Shown here: positions 45,753 through 54,916 of the stretch, piece after piece
Layout: every line of letters starts with the position of its first letter
Numbering within the stretch: position 1 is the first letter of the stretch
DNA from: Guyparkeria halophila
Lineage (GTDB): Bacteria; Pseudomonadota; Gammaproteobacteria; Halothiobacillales; Halothiobacillaceae
Assembly: GCF_034479635.1 (NCBI RefSeq)
Contig: NZ_CP140153.1
Location: 503,501-567,500, forward strand
Direction of reading: 5' to 3'
DNA length: 64,000 bases
The notes under the pieces: model-generated
Told to the model about the DNA's origin: nothing
What the model saw: only the letters and a program-made list of their open reading frames with translations
The model's database searches: none
Position numbers and translations under genes: made by a program

Positions 45753-46892
45753 ATGGCCAGTGATCGTCTGCAACCGACACGCTGGGGCGACCGGCTGGGC
45801 ACCACGCTGCGCTCGGTGTTCAAGCTCGATCCCATCCTGCTGTTCTTCGTCGCGGTGATTGCCATGATCGGCGTGGTGGCCGGCTATTCGGCCGCCGAGC
45901 AGAGCGAGGCCTGGGTTGAACGCAGTATCGTGCGCCTCGGGTTGGGGTTCGGCCTGATGCTGCTGATCGCCCAGATCCCGCAGCGCTGGTTCTTCGCCGT
46001 CGCGCCCTGGCTCTATGCCATGGTGGCGCTGATGCTGGTGGCCGTCTGGCTGGTCGGTGACATGGGCGGCGGCGCGCGGCGCTGGCTCGACCTGGGTGTC
46101 ATCCGTTTCCAGCCGGCCGAGCTGATGAAGGTCGCCATGCCGATGATGATTGCCTGGTTTCTCGCCCGACGCCCCCTGCCGCCAAGGCCGCTGGACGTGC
46201 TGGTGGCGGTGCTCGCGGTCGGGATTCCCACCGTCCTGATCGCCGGCCAGCCGGATCTGGGCTCGTCCCTGCTGATCATGGCCTCAGGCCTGTTCGTGCT
46301 GTTCTTCGCTGGCCTTTCCTGGTGGTACCTCGGCGCGTTTGTCGGCCTGGTGATCGCCGCCATGCCGGTGATGTGGTTCTTCGTCATGCATGCCTACCAG
46401 AAGGAGCGCGTGCTGACCCTGCTCGACCCGACCAGCGACCCGCTGGGCGCCGGCTATCACACCATCCAGTCGATGATCGCGATCGGCTCGGGTGGCGTCT
46501 GGGGCAAGGGCTGGCTGCAGGGCACCCAGTCGCATCTCGACTTCCTGCCCGAGGGCACCACGGACTTCATCCTCGCCGTGTACGCCGAGGAGTTCGGTCT
46601 GATGGGGCTGCTGGTGCTGTTCCTGCTGTATCTCGCCGTCATCTGGCGCGGGCTGTGGATCGCCGAGCACGCCGAGTCGGTCGAGGGGCGCCTGCTGGCC
46701 GCCTCGATCTCGATGACCTTCATGGTCTACGTGCTGGTCAATGCCGGCATGGTGCTGGGGCTGTTGCCGGTGGTCGGTGCGCCCCTGCCGTTGATGAGTT
46801 ATGGCGGCACCGCGCTGGTGACCATCATGGTGGGTTTGGGTATGCTGATGAGCATCCGCACACAACGCAGTTTCCTGGGGCACAACCGCTGA
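45753..46892 (+). CDS. rodA: Peptidoglycan glycosyltransferase RodA
   Basis: A 379-residue SEDS-family polymerase that works with PBP2 in the elongasome. Ten hydrophobic segments and the SEDS motifs GGARRWLDLG, QPAELMKVA, QPDLGSSLL, HLDFLPEGTTDFI and PLPLMSYGGTALV are visible. Its stop overlaps the mltB start by one base (TGATG). Confidence 0.95.
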   Translation: MASDRLQPTRWGDRLGTTLRSVFKLDPILLFFVAVIAMIGVVAGYSAAEQSEAWVERSIVRLGLGFGLMLLIAQIPQRWFFAVAPWLYAMVALMLVAVWLVGDMGGGARRWLDLGVIRFQPAELMKVAMPMMIAWFLARRPLPPRPLDVLVAVLAVGIPTVLIAGQPDLGSSLLIMASGLFVLFFAGLSWWYLGAFVGLVIAAMPVMWFFVMHAYQKERVLTLLDPTSDPLGAGYHTIQSMIAIGSGGVWGKGWLQGTQSHLDFLPEGTTDFILAVYAEEFGLMGLLVLFLLYLAVIWRGLWIAEHAESVEGRLLAASISMTFMVYVLVNAGMVLGLLPVVGAPLPLMSYGGTALVTIMVGLGMLMSIRTQRSFLGHNR

Positions 46893-47905
46893 TGACACAC
46901 GCTTTGACCCGCGCCACGCAAGGCGTTCTGGCCGCCGCCTTCCTCGCCGTTGGCAGCGCCCAGGCCGGCGAGTACCTCGACCGCGAACCGGTGCAGGCCT
47001 TCATCGACCAGGCGGTCGGCGAGACCGGCGTTCCGCGCGAGCAGATCGAGGCCTGGCTGGGGGATGCCGAGTACCAGCAGAAGATCATCGATGCGATCAC
47101 CCGCCCGGCCGAGTCCAAGACCTGGGGCGAATATCGACCCATCTTCCTCACCGACAAGCGCATCGAGCGTGGCGCGGCGTTCATGCAGGAGCACGGCGAG
47201 TTGCTCGACGAGGTCGCCTCGACCTACGGCGTCTCGCCCTACGTGATCACCGCGATCATCGGCGTGGAAACTTACTACGGGCGCATCACTGGCGGCTACC
47301 GGGTGATCGACGCGCTGGCGACATTGGGCTTTGATTACCCGCGCCGCGGGGAATTTTTCCGCGGCCAGCTGGTCGACTTCATCCGGCTGGCCGGTGAGGA
47401 AGGTATCTCGATGGACAAGGCCGAGGGCAGCTACGCCGGGGCGATGGGCCTGCCCCAGTTCATCCCGTCGAGTTACCGGCATTACGCGGTCGACGGCGAC
47501 GGCGACGGGCACCGCGACCTGTGGGACAGCCACCATGACGTCTTCGCCAGCGTGGCCAACTACTTCGTCGAGCACGGTTGGGGGCAGGGCGAACCGGTGA
47601 TGTTCGAGGTCGACATCAATGATGCCGAGGTCGACGACCTGCTCAACCAGGCACGGGATCTCGCGCCCAAGACCACGCTGGGCGAACTGCGCGAGCGGGG
47701 CGTGGCCGTGCCCGATGACGCGCCGGTGCCCGACGACTTCGAGGTGATGCTGTTCACCCTCACCGATGGTGACGCGGTGGCCTATCAGGTGGGGCTGAAC
47801 AATTTCTATGTCATCACCCGGTACAATCACAGCGTGCTCTACGCCACGGCCGTGTGGCAGCTGGCCCAGGCCATTGAAGGGGCGGTCGGCGATCGCGACG
47901 AATGA
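46892..47905 (+). CDS. mltB: Membrane-bound lytic murein transglycosylase B
   Basis: A 337-residue family 3 lytic transglycosylase. The N-terminal signal (GVLAAAFLAVGSAQA) lacks a lipobox cysteine, so it may be soluble periplasmic, unlike E. coli MltB. The catalytic glutamate is in IIGVETYYGRITG; GSYAGAMGLPQFIPSSY and DLWDSHHDVFASVANYF are conserved. It is coupled to rodA. Confidence 0.93.
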   Translation: MTHALTRATQGVLAAAFLAVGSAQAGEYLDREPVQAFIDQAVGETGVPREQIEAWLGDAEYQQKIIDAITRPAESKTWGEYRPIFLTDKRIERGAAFMQEHGELLDEVASTYGVSPYVITAIIGVETYYGRITGGYRVIDALATLGFDYPRRGEFFRGQLVDFIRLAGEEGISMDKAEGSYAGAMGLPQFIPSSYRHYAVDGDGDGHRDLWDSHHDVFASVANYFVEHGWGQGEPVMFEVDINDAEVDDLLNQARDLAPKTTLGELRERGVAVPDDAPVPDDFEVMLFTLTDGDAVAYQVGLNNFYVITRYNHSVLYATAVWQLAQAIEGAVGDRDE

Positions 47906-47915
47906 GGTAACCGGC

Positions 47916-48758
47916 ATGACGGGGCAGCGGTTGTTCGTGACGGGGTTTTCGTGGTCGGCGACTGCCGTCCCCATTGTCGTCTTATTGTTCGCCCTGCTGC
48001 TGGCCGGTTGCGCGAGCGGTCCCTCGCCGGATCGGGTCGCGACCCGCGATGCCGTGCCGCGCGACGAACCCTACTCGACCCGCGGCAACCCCGATAACTA
48101 CACCGTGCTGGGCAAGCGCTATACGGTGCTTGCGAGCAATGCCGGGTTTCGCGAGCGCGGTGTTGCCTCCTGGTACGGCAACAAGTTTCACGGGCGACCG
48201 ACCTCGTCGGGCGAGCCCTATGACATGTACAAGATGACCGCGGCACACAAGTCGCTGCGCCTGCCGACCTACGTTCGGGTGACCAATCTCGACAACGGCA
48301 AGAGCGTGGTGGTGCGCGTCAACGATCGCGGTCCGTTCGTCGAGGGGCGGATCATCGACCTGTCCTATGCCGCGGCACACAAGATCGAGATGACCGGCAA
48401 GGGAACCGTGCCGGTCGAGATCGAGGTGATCGGGTCGGAGGGCACGCGTACCGCCGCCCGATCAGCCGCGCCGGCAAGGAATCCCGGCAAATCACGGAAC
48501 CTCGGGCCCCGCCCGATGCCCAATGCGCGCTGGGGCGAGAACGTCTTCGTCCAGATCGGCGCGTTCCGCAACGCGGACAATGCCGAAGCGATCGGGGCGC
48601 GGTTGCGTCGTGCTGGCCTGTCCGCGGTCAGTCAGTCGGCTGGTGGCTGGACCCGCGTACGGGTCGGGCCGCTGGCCTCGGCCGACGAGTTCGATTCGGT
48701 GCGCGAGCGCCTCTATGAGCTCGGCTTTCAAGAAACAACGATGGTGGTTAAGAAATGA
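47916..48758 (+). CDS. rlpA: Septal ring lytic transglycosylase RlpA
   Basis: A 280-residue lipoprotein (lipobox LLLAGC, Cys near residue 32) with a double-psi beta-barrel catalytic domain (about 80-170: GVASWYGNKFHGRPTSSGE, VRVNDRGPFVEGRIIDLS) and a C-terminal SPOR domain (about 205-280) that binds denuded septal glycan. GAGGTAA precedes ATG 47916. The next gene starts inside its stop (ATGA). Confidence 0.93.
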   Translation: MTGQRLFVTGFSWSATAVPIVVLLFALLLAGCASGPSPDRVATRDAVPRDEPYSTRGNPDNYTVLGKRYTVLASNAGFRERGVASWYGNKFHGRPTSSGEPYDMYKMTAAHKSLRLPTYVRVTNLDNGKSVVVRVNDRGPFVEGRIIDLSYAAAHKIEMTGKGTVPVEIEVIGSEGTRTAARSAAPARNPGKSRNLGPRPMPNARWGENVFVQIGAFRNADNAEAIGARLRRAGLSAVSQSAGGWTRVRVGPLASADEFDSVRERLYELGFQETTMVVKK

Positions 48759-49927
48759 TCAATGCCTTGTCCGCGACATGGCGACGTGGCTGGCTTGCCG
48801 GCCTGCTGGCGACGACCCTGCTTTCCCTCATGGCGACGGCGTCTCACGCCGCCCTGCCGACGCCGGGGGCGCCCGACCTGTCGGCTCGGTCCTACGTGTT
48901 GCTGGACTACGGTACCGAACAGGTGATCGTCGATCGCGATGCCGACCGCGCCGTGCCGCCGGCGAGCATCACCAAGCTGATGACCGCTTATCTCGTCTTC
49001 CAGGCGATCCAGAGCGGCAACATCGCCCTCGACGATCAGGTGACCGTCAGCGAAAAGGCCTGGCGCATGGGCGGCTCGCGCATGTTCATCGAGGTGGGTA
49101 AGCAGGCATCGGTCGAGGAATTGCTGCAGGGCATGATCGTGCAGTCGGGTAACGATGCCGCCACCGCCCTGGCCGAGTACATCGGCGGCAACGAGGACTC
49201 GTTCGTCGCGCAGATGAACGCCACCGCCGAGCGCCTGGGCATGACCGAGACGCACTTCGAGAATCCCACCGGCTGGCCGGCCGAGGGGCATTTGATGTCC
49301 GCGCGCGACATCGCGACTCTGCTCTCGCGCCTGATCCACGAATACCCGGACCTCTACCAGTACTTTCGCCAGAAGTCCTACACCTACAACGGCATCAAGC
49401 AGTACAACCGCGAGAAGCTGCTGTTCCGCAACGAATGGGTCGACGGTGGCAAGACCGGTCATACCGAGGCGGCGGGGTATTGCCTTGCCACGTCCGGTGC
49501 GCGCGATGGCATGCGCCTGATCGCGGTGGTGCTGGGCACCGACAGTGACGAGGCGCGCAACAACCAGGCCGAGGCGCTACTCAACTACGGCTTTCGCCAC
49601 TTCGAGACCGTCGACGTGCGCTCGGGCGGTGAGACGCTGGCCAGCCCGCGCGTCTACAAGGGCGAGACGGACGAAACCCCGGTGGGTCTGCGCCAGGATC
49701 TGTCCGTGCTGGTGCCGAAGAACCAGCGTGACCAGCTCGCCGTCAGCCTCAAGCTCGATGGCGAGCTGGTCGCCCCGCTGAACGAGGGTGATGCCGTCGG
49801 CTCACTGGTGGTGCGCCTCGGTGAGCAGGCCATCGCCGAGCGACCGGTGGTGGCCCTAGCGGACAACCCCGAAGGTGGTCTGGTCAAGCAGGCCACCGAC
49901 AGCTTCTGGTTGTGGTGGGACAACTGA
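48755..49927 (+). CDS. dacC: D-alanyl-D-alanine carboxypeptidase (PBP5/6 type)
   Basis: A 390-residue class C penicillin-binding protein. It has a signal peptide (cleavage after SHA near residue 31), SxxK in PASITKLMTAY, SxN in QSGNDAAT, KTG in DGGKTGHTEAAG, and the C-terminal PBP5 domain with an amphipathic tail (VKQATDSFWLWW). It trims pentapeptides in the periplasm. The exact paralogue letter (dacA or dacC) cannot be fixed. It overlaps rlpA by 4 bases and the aminotransferase by one. Confidence 0.92.
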   Translation: MINALSATWRRGWLAGLLATTLLSLMATASHAALPTPGAPDLSARSYVLLDYGTEQVIVDRDADRAVPPASITKLMTAYLVFQAIQSGNIALDDQVTVSEKAWRMGGSRMFIEVGKQASVEELLQGMIVQSGNDAATALAEYIGGNEDSFVAQMNATAERLGMTETHFENPTGWPAEGHLMSARDIATLLSRLIHEYPDLYQYFRQKSYTYNGIKQYNREKLLFRNEWVDGGKTGHTEAAGYCLATSGARDGMRLIAVVLGTDSDEARNNQAEALLNYGFRHFETVDVRSGGETLASPRVYKGETDETPVGLRQDLSVLVPKNQRDQLAVSLKLDGELVAPLNEGDAVGSLVVRLGEQAIAERPVVALADNPEGGLVKQATDSFWLWWDN

Positions 49928-50799
49928 TGAGGGGCCAGCCACGGCCGGTCTACCTCAACGGCGAGTGGTGCGACACCGAAACGGCCCGCGTATCGGTGTT
50001 CGACCGTGGTTACCTGTTCGGCGACGGCGTCTACGAGGTGATCCCGGCCTTCGCCGGGCGGCTGTTCGGGTTGGACGAACACATGGCGCGCCTGTCGCGC
50101 AGCCTCGAGGCGATCGGTATGGCCGAGCCGCTGGGGCGCGACGAATGGCAGGCAATCTTCGATCGGTTGCTGGCTGGCATCGATGCCCCCGACGCGGCCA
50201 TCTACCTGCAGGTCACCCGCGGGGCCCCGGCAAAGCGTGACCATGCTTGGCCGGGGAATGACGTCCCGGCGGGCGTCATGGCCACGGTGTCGCCGATCGG
50301 TTCGATCGCCGGTGGTGCGCGCGTGATCACGTGTCCCGATGCGCGCTGGGCGCGTTGCGACATCAAGAGCATCAACCTGTTGCCCAACACCATGGCGCGC
50401 CAACAGGCCGCCGAGCAGGGCTGCGACGAGGCGGTGCTGGTGCGCGACGGGCTGGTCATGGAAGGGGCCGCCACCAACCTGTTCGCCGTGATCGGCGGTC
50501 GGCTGGTAACCGCGCCGACCGGACCGCGCCTGCTGGCCGGCATCACCCGCGGGCTGTTGCTCGACCTGGTGCACCGCGAGCAGCTGATCGAGGCCGAGGA
50601 ATCCTTCATTACCGTAAGCGCCCTGCGCGAGGCCGACGAGGTGTTCCTGACCAGCTCGACCAAGGATCTCTGGCCGGTAGTCGAGATCGACGGCGAGCCG
50701 GTCGGATCGGGCGCGCACGCCGGTCGGGCGGGGCCGATCACCCGGCGGCTCGATCACCATTTCCAGGCACTCAAACATCCGCAACGGAGTTCGCAATGA
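49927..50799 (+). CDS. dat: D-amino acid aminotransferase (class IV)
   Basis: A 290-residue fold-type IV PLP enzyme. Motifs are VSVFDRGYLFGDGVYEVIPAF split over residues 22-42, the PLP lysine in CDIKSINLLPN, and EGAATNLFAVI. The class also includes branched-chain aminotransferase and aminodeoxychorismate lyase, but location after dac and the FDRGYLFGDGVYE form favour D-alanine/D-glutamate transamination. It is coupled to ybeD by ATGA. Confidence 0.85.
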   Translation: MRGQPRPVYLNGEWCDTETARVSVFDRGYLFGDGVYEVIPAFAGRLFGLDEHMARLSRSLEAIGMAEPLGRDEWQAIFDRLLAGIDAPDAAIYLQVTRGAPAKRDHAWPGNDVPAGVMATVSPIGSIAGGARVITCPDARWARCDIKSINLLPNTMARQQAAEQGCDEAVLVRDGLVMEGAATNLFAVIGGRLVTAPTGPRLLAGITRGLLLDLVHREQLIEAEESFITVSALREADEVFLTSSTKDLWPVVEIDGEPVGSGAHAGRAGPITRRLDHHFQALKHPQRSSQ

Positions 50800-51173
50800 C
50801 CGACGATTCCTCCCCGAAAGGCAATGGCCCACTCGACGGCCGCCCCGACGGGCAGTTGACCTCCTGCGACCCCAACGCCAAGCCCACCACGGTCGAGGAC
50901 GAGGCGGCGCTCGAACGCGAAACCTTGATCGACTTCCCCAGCGAATTCCCGATCAAGATCATGGGGCCGGCCACCGATGCCTTCATCAACGACATCAAGC
51001 AGGCCGTCGACGGCGTCGTGCCCGGCCTGCCCGAATCGGCCTGGAAAGAGCGGGCCAGTGGAAAGGGCAACTTCGTCGGCCTGACCGTCACGTTTACCGC
51101 CACCTCCAGACAGCAGATCGACGACGTCTATCGCGCGATCACCGCGCACCCGGACGTGAAGATGTGTCTCTGA
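50796..51173 (+). CDS. ybeD: DUF493 (YbeD) family protein
   Basis: A 125-residue protein; the DUF493 domain (about 40-125) contains [27 protein letters not shown] and AHPDVKMCL. It has an ACT-like fold and a possible regulatory role. It is conserved between dac and lipB, as here. The N-terminal 38 residues are a polar extension not typical of the family. Confidence 0.9.
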   Translation: MTDDSSPKGNGPLDGRPDGQLTSCDPNAKPTTVEDEAALERETLIDFPSEFPIKIMGPATDAFINDIKQAVDGVVPGLPESAWKERASGKGNFVGLTVTFTATSRQQIDDVYRAITAHPDVKMCL

Positions 51174-51267
51174 TCGAAGCCGGACGCTTGACGCTGATAG
51201 CGTAAAGGGAGGCACGCGGAGCGTCGGGTCGGGTTCGTCTGATTCAGCCGGCTTCCCGCTTCTCACC

Positions 51268-51292
51268 GTGGGTCGGGCTTCAGCCCGACGGT
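51268..51292. repeat. REP-like palindrome before lipB
   Basis: GTCGGGCTTCAGCCCGAC is a compact hairpin with a CTTCAG loop, in the 166-base gap between ybeD and lipB. It resembles other GTAGGAGCGGCTTxAGCCGCGAT-type elements downstream. Confidence 0.6.
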
Positions 51293-51339
51293 CGGCCAGG
51301 AGGCCGGCTTCCCGCCAACTGGTTCCAGGCCTGCCACGC

Positions 51340-51960
51340 ATGTCCCGATCTTCCGAATTCCGATGGCTCGGCGAAGCCCGTGATTACCGCGCCACCTGGG
51401 CGGCCATGCGGCGCTACACGGCCCGGCGCACGCCCGAGACCCCGGATGCCTTCTGGGCCCTGACCCACCCGCCGGTGTTCACCCAGGGGCTGGCCGGTCG
51501 GCCGGAGCATTTGCTGAATCCCGGTTGCATCCCGGTAGTGCCCACCGATCGAGGCGGGCAGGTGACCTATCACGGCCCCGGCCAGTTGATGCTCTATACC
51601 CTGGTCGATCTGCGCCGCGCCGGACTCGGCCCGCGCGACTGGGTGCAGCGCCTCGAACAGGCGGTGATCGACTGGCTGGACGCTCGGGGCGTGGCTGCCG
51701 AGCGCCGGGCCGATGCCCCCGGGGTCTACGTCAATGACGCCAAGATCGCCGCCCTCGGTCTGAAAATCCGCCAGGGGCGCTGTTATCATGGCCTGTCGTT
51801 CAATATCGACATGGACCTGGCGCCGTTCGCCCGCATCAACCCCTGCGGCTACGAGGGTCTGGCCGTCACCGATGTCAAGCGCCTGCTCGGCGAGACCGGG
51901 GCCCTGCCCGACATCGCCCGCGAGCTGACCGCCGATCTGGCCAGATCATCAACGCCGTAG
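51340..51960 (+). CDS. lipB: Lipoyl(octanoyl) transferase
   Basis: A 206-residue enzyme moving octanoate from acyl carrier protein to lipoyl domains. Motifs: [27 protein letters not shown], the catalytic lysine in [12 protein letters not shown] and cysteine in [11 protein letters not shown] 51340 gives the usual N terminus. Its TAG stop lies inside a REP-like element. Confidence 0.94.
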   Translation: MSRSSEFRWLGEARDYRATWAAMRRYTARRTPETPDAFWALTHPPVFTQGLAGRPEHLLNPGCIPVVPTDRGGQVTYHGPGQLMLYTLVDLRRAGLGPRDWVQRLEQAVIDWLDARGVAAERRADAPGVYVNDAKIAALGLKIRQGRCYHGLSFNIDMDLAPFARINPCGYEGLAVTDVKRLLGETGALPDIARELTADLARSSTP

Positions 51961-51979
51961 GAGCGCCTTCAGGCGCGAT
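51957..51979. repeat. REP-like palindrome overlapping the lipB stop
   Basis: GTAGGAGCGCCTTCAGGCGCGAT: a GCGCCT/AGGCGC hairpin with the GTAGGAGCG lead typical of gammaproteobacterial REPs. The TAG is the lipB stop codon. Confidence 0.7.
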
Positions 51980-52005
51980 ATCCGCTAACGCGACCGCCCT
52001 TTCTT

Positions 52006-52050
52006 GGAGCGGCGGGTACAACTCGCCGACGCGGAGTGCAACTCCGCGAT
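52006..52050. repeat. Double-hairpin palindrome between lipB and lipA
   Basis: Two small hairpins in tandem: GGCGGG-TACAA-CTCGCC and the perfect GCGGAG-TGCAA-CTCCGC (52031-52047). They belong to the same cluster of REP-like elements. Confidence 0.5.
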
Positions 52051-52105
52051 CTACGATGCCCGTTGCGCCACGCGCACGCTGGAGACCCAGCCGGAGAACC
52101 GAATC

Positions 52106-53083
52106 ATGACCGACGCCTCGTACAACGCCGTCAAGCCCGACGCACCCACCCGGGAGATGCGTTCCTCCGACAAGGTCTCGCGTATCCCGGTCAAGATCGA
52201 GCCGTCGGCCCCGATGCGCAAGCCCAGCTGGATTCGCGCCCGGCCGCAGGGCGGGGCGGAGGTCCAGCGCCTCAAGCGCGTCGTGCGCGAGCAGGGGCTC
52301 AATACCGTCTGCGAGGAGGCCAACTGCCCCAATCTGGGCGAGTGCTTCAACAACGGCACGGCCACCTTCATGATCCTCGGCGATATCTGCACGCGGCGCT
52401 GCCCGTTCTGCGATGTCGCCCACGGCAAGCCGCGCCCGGTCGACCCCGAGGAACCCGCGCGCCTGGCCGAGACGGTGCGCGCCATGGGCCTGAAGTACGT
52501 GGTGATCACCTCGGTCGATCGCGACGACCTGCGTGATGGCGGCGCGCAACACTTCGCGGACGTCATCCGCGCCCTGCGCGAGGCCAACCCCGGACTGATC
52601 GTCGAGATCCTCACCCCAGACTTCCGCGGCCGGGTGGAAAAGGCGATCGACATCCTCAGTGCCGAGCCACCGGACGTCTTCAACCACAACCTCGAGACCG
52701 TCCCTGAGCTCTACCGCGCCGCGCGCCCCGGCGCGAGCTACCAGGGCTCGCTGGATCTGCTGGCCGAGATGAAGCGCCGCTGCCCCGACGTGCCCACCAA
52801 GTCCGGCCTGATGCTCGGCCTGGGCGAGACCGATGAGCAATTGCTGAGCGAACTGGCCGACATGCGCGCGCACGGCGTCGACATGCTCACCCTCGGCCAG
52901 TACCTGCAACCGTCGGTCCACCACCTGCCGGTCAAGCGCTTCGTCTCCCCCGAGCACTTCGCCGATCTCGGCCGCCAGGCCGAGGCGCTGGGCTTCACCC
53001 ACGTCGCCGCCGGCCCGATGGTGCGCTCGTCGTACCACGCCGATCAGGGTGGGTTTGATGTGTTGAAAAAAGCGGGGAGCTGA
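52106..53083 (+). CDS. lipA: Lipoyl synthase
   Basis: A 325-residue radical SAM enzyme inserting two sulfurs into octanoyl groups. The auxiliary cluster cysteines are in [12 protein letters not shown] and the radical SAM cluster in [34 protein letters not shown] and [12 protein letters not shown] are standard. ATG 52106 has GGAG nine bases upstream. The 145 bases before it hold REP-like hairpins. Confidence 0.96.
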   Translation: MTDASYNAVKPDAPTREMRSSDKVSRIPVKIEPSAPMRKPSWIRARPQGGAEVQRLKRVVREQGLNTVCEEANCPNLGECFNNGTATFMILGDICTRRCPFCDVAHGKPRPVDPEEPARLAETVRAMGLKYVVITSVDRDDLRDGGAQHFADVIRALREANPGLIVEILTPDFRGRVEKAIDILSAEPPDVFNHNLETVPELYRAARPGASYQGSLDLLAEMKRRCPDVPTKSGLMLGLGETDEQLLSELADMRAHGVDMLTLGQYLQPSVHHLPVKRFVSPEHFADLGRQAEALGFTHVAAGPMVRSSYHADQGGFDVLKKAGS

Positions 53084-53091
53084 AAGAGCCC

Positions 53092-53114
53092 GTAGGAGCG
53101 GCTTTAGCCGCGAT
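53092..53114. repeat. REP-like palindrome after lipA
   Basis: GTAGGAGCGGCTTTAGCCGCGAT: perfect GCGGCT/AGCCGC hairpin with the standard lead and tail, 9 bases after the lipA stop. Confidence 0.8.
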
Positions 53115-53530
53115 GCCCCGTCGAGAGGGAATAGACCAGAAGTCAGGTGTCAGAAGGCGCGCCGGCCAGCCTGAGCCGCGGTGACGCCGACGGCGATGGT
53201 CCCTCAACTGGGCTTGGGCTACGCGCGGCGCAATGTGAGGCAGGCATTTCCCTATCTGGATTTTGTTCGTTCGCAAGCCGATTGTTGTAAATGTGCCGCA
53301 CCGGCTTCGGAGCTTGTTCCGGTCGGTGTTCACCGGCCCTGACGTGGTGCGTTCCTCGATCGACCGCACTGCGATGTTGCAAAAATGTCACAGTCGGGAA
53401 GTCTTTTTGAAAGAAAACACTGGCTCAGGGTTGTGGCGCTGAAGTCGTTGGCTAGGATGACGTCATCCCTGAAGGGAAGCCCTGCTCAGGGAAACTTGTG
53501 AATCTCACAACCACATTGGAGATGGAACCG
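53115..53530. other. Non-coding region upstream of the first porin
   Basis: No gene is supported in these 416 bases; the open frames that cross it lack coding-like composition. It becomes AT-richer toward the porin (from about 53380). A possible sigma-70 promoter is TTGTGG (53431-53436), 16 bases, TAGGAT (53453-53458), leaving a leader of about 65 bases that ends with GGAG before the porin ATG. Confidence 0.45.
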
Positions 53531-54631
53531 ATGAAAAAGAACATCATTGCAATGGCAGTTGCCGCTGCAGTTGCCGCTCCGGCAGCCGCTATCGCCGACA
53601 CCACCCTGTACGGCAAGATCCACGCGTCTTACGACGTCTTTGGTGGCGATAACGCTTCGAACCAAGATTACAGCTTTTCTTCCAACTCTTCCCGCATCGG
53701 CATCAAGGGCAAGGAGCAAATCTCCGATGGCCTGGCGCTGATCTACAAGTGGGAAGAGGCAGTTGACTGGGGCGACACCGGCGGTGGTATCGGTGGCGCG
53801 CGTAATACGTACGTCGGCTTCACTGGCGATTGGGGTACTGCCCTTGCTGGTCGTCATGACACCCCGATGAAGGGCGTTGGTCGTAAGTACGATCTGTTCG
53901 GCGACACCGTTGGCGATTCTCGCGCAATCATCCGCGGCCGTGGCGCCAACTCGGCAGCTGGTGGCAACACCGTTGGTTTTGACGAGCGCATGAACAACGT
54001 GCTTGTGTACGCTACTCCGGATATGGGTGGCTTCAACGCAATGGTCGCTTACGTATCTGATTGGGATACGGAAACCGTTGATGGCACTACTCGTACCTAC
54101 GACAGCAACAAGTTTGATGCTTGGAGCGTTAGCGCGGGTTACAGCGTTGGTGGGTTCTCCATCGATGGCGCTTACGAGATCCACAATGCCGCGGACATGA
54201 ATGGCGACGGCGATACCTTCGCAACCGATAGCGAAGAAGCTTATCGTGTTGGCGCTGGTTACAAGATGGGCGGCTTCAAGATCGTCGGTTTGTACCAGAG
54301 CATCAGCGATCTCGGCTTTGTAGACGGCGCAGAAGTCGACATGTGGGGCCTCGGCGGCGCCTACAGCTTCGGCAACAGCACCATCAAGGCGCAGTATTAC
54401 ACCGCAGACGACGTGGACGGCGTTAATGACAGCGCTGCCGACCTGTGGGCCGTTGGTTACGACTACAAGATGAGCAAGCAGACCAGCGTCTACGCTGCTT
54501 ACGGGTCCATGACCAGCGATAGCGGCGACTACGTTCTGGCTAGCGGTACCGGTCATGGCGAAAGCCCGGTTCTGGATGCTACTGGCGAAGACAGCAACTC
54601 CTTCTCCGTGGGTATCGTCCACAAGTTCTAA
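53531..54631 (+). CDS. Gram-negative porin
   Basis: A 366-residue outer membrane porin of the OmpC/Porin_4 type. It has a signal peptide (MKKNIIAMAVAAAVAAPAAAIA, cleaved before DTTLYGK), alternating beta-strand segments, the loop DTPMKGVGRKYDLFGDTVGD and the C-terminal phenylalanine (VGIVHKF) required for assembly. Many acidic residues suggest adaptation to salt or cation preference. It shares its N terminus, constriction loop and C terminus with the next gene, so the two are tandem duplicates. Its codons use more T at third positions than the neighbours. Confidence 0.93.
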   Translation: MKKNIIAMAVAAAVAAPAAAIADTTLYGKIHASYDVFGGDNASNQDYSFSSNSSRIGIKGKEQISDGLALIYKWEEAVDWGDTGGGIGGARNTYVGFTGDWGTALAGRHDTPMKGVGRKYDLFGDTVGDSRAIIRGRGANSAAGGNTVGFDERMNNVLVYATPDMGGFNAMVAYVSDWDTETVDGTTRTYDSNKFDAWSVSAGYSVGGFSIDGAYEIHNAADMNGDGDTFATDSEEAYRVGAGYKMGGFKIVGLYQSISDLGFVDGAEVDMWGLGGAYSFGNSTIKAQYYTADDVDGVNDSAADLWAVGYDYKMSKQTSVYAAYGSMTSDSGDYVLASGTGHGESPVLDATGEDSNSFSVGIVHKF

Positions 54632-54657
54632 TCGATCCTGAGATAGATCGGAACCAC

Positions 54658-54683
54658 AAGGGCGCCTTCGGGCGCCTTTTTTG
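54658..54683 (+). terminator. Terminator 1 of first porin
   Basis: GGCGCC-TTCG-GGCGCC stem with a stable tetraloop, followed by seven T-rich bases. The same hairpin follows the second porin. Confidence 0.93.
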
Positions 54684-54693
54684 TTGCAAGAGG

Positions 54694-54719
54694 AAAACGC
54701 CCTGCCGGGCGTTTTTTTA
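54694..54719 (+). terminator. Terminator 2 of first porin
   Basis: AAAACGCCC-TGCC-GGGCGTTTT with a T run, 11 bases after terminator 1; tandem terminators insulate the two porin genes. Confidence 0.9.
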
Positions 54720-54916
54720 GTTCGGCCGCCACGCCGCCATAGGCCCACGCTCAATACCGACTCCCTGCAAAAACGAGTTGTTTTCTTACAACGCATCGCT
54801 GGGACCGCTGTGGCGCCGTAATCATCCTGTCACTCCCTAACCGCAGCATGCCCAGCGTCTGACGGCCAGCCCGTCCGGACCTTTGCAAATTTCATTTGAT
54901 TTCGGGAGTTCCACTG

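Noticed and set aside
52995-53530. Small leftward open frames in the lipA-porin gap
   Set aside because: No ribosome site, no coding-like composition and overlap with a REP element.
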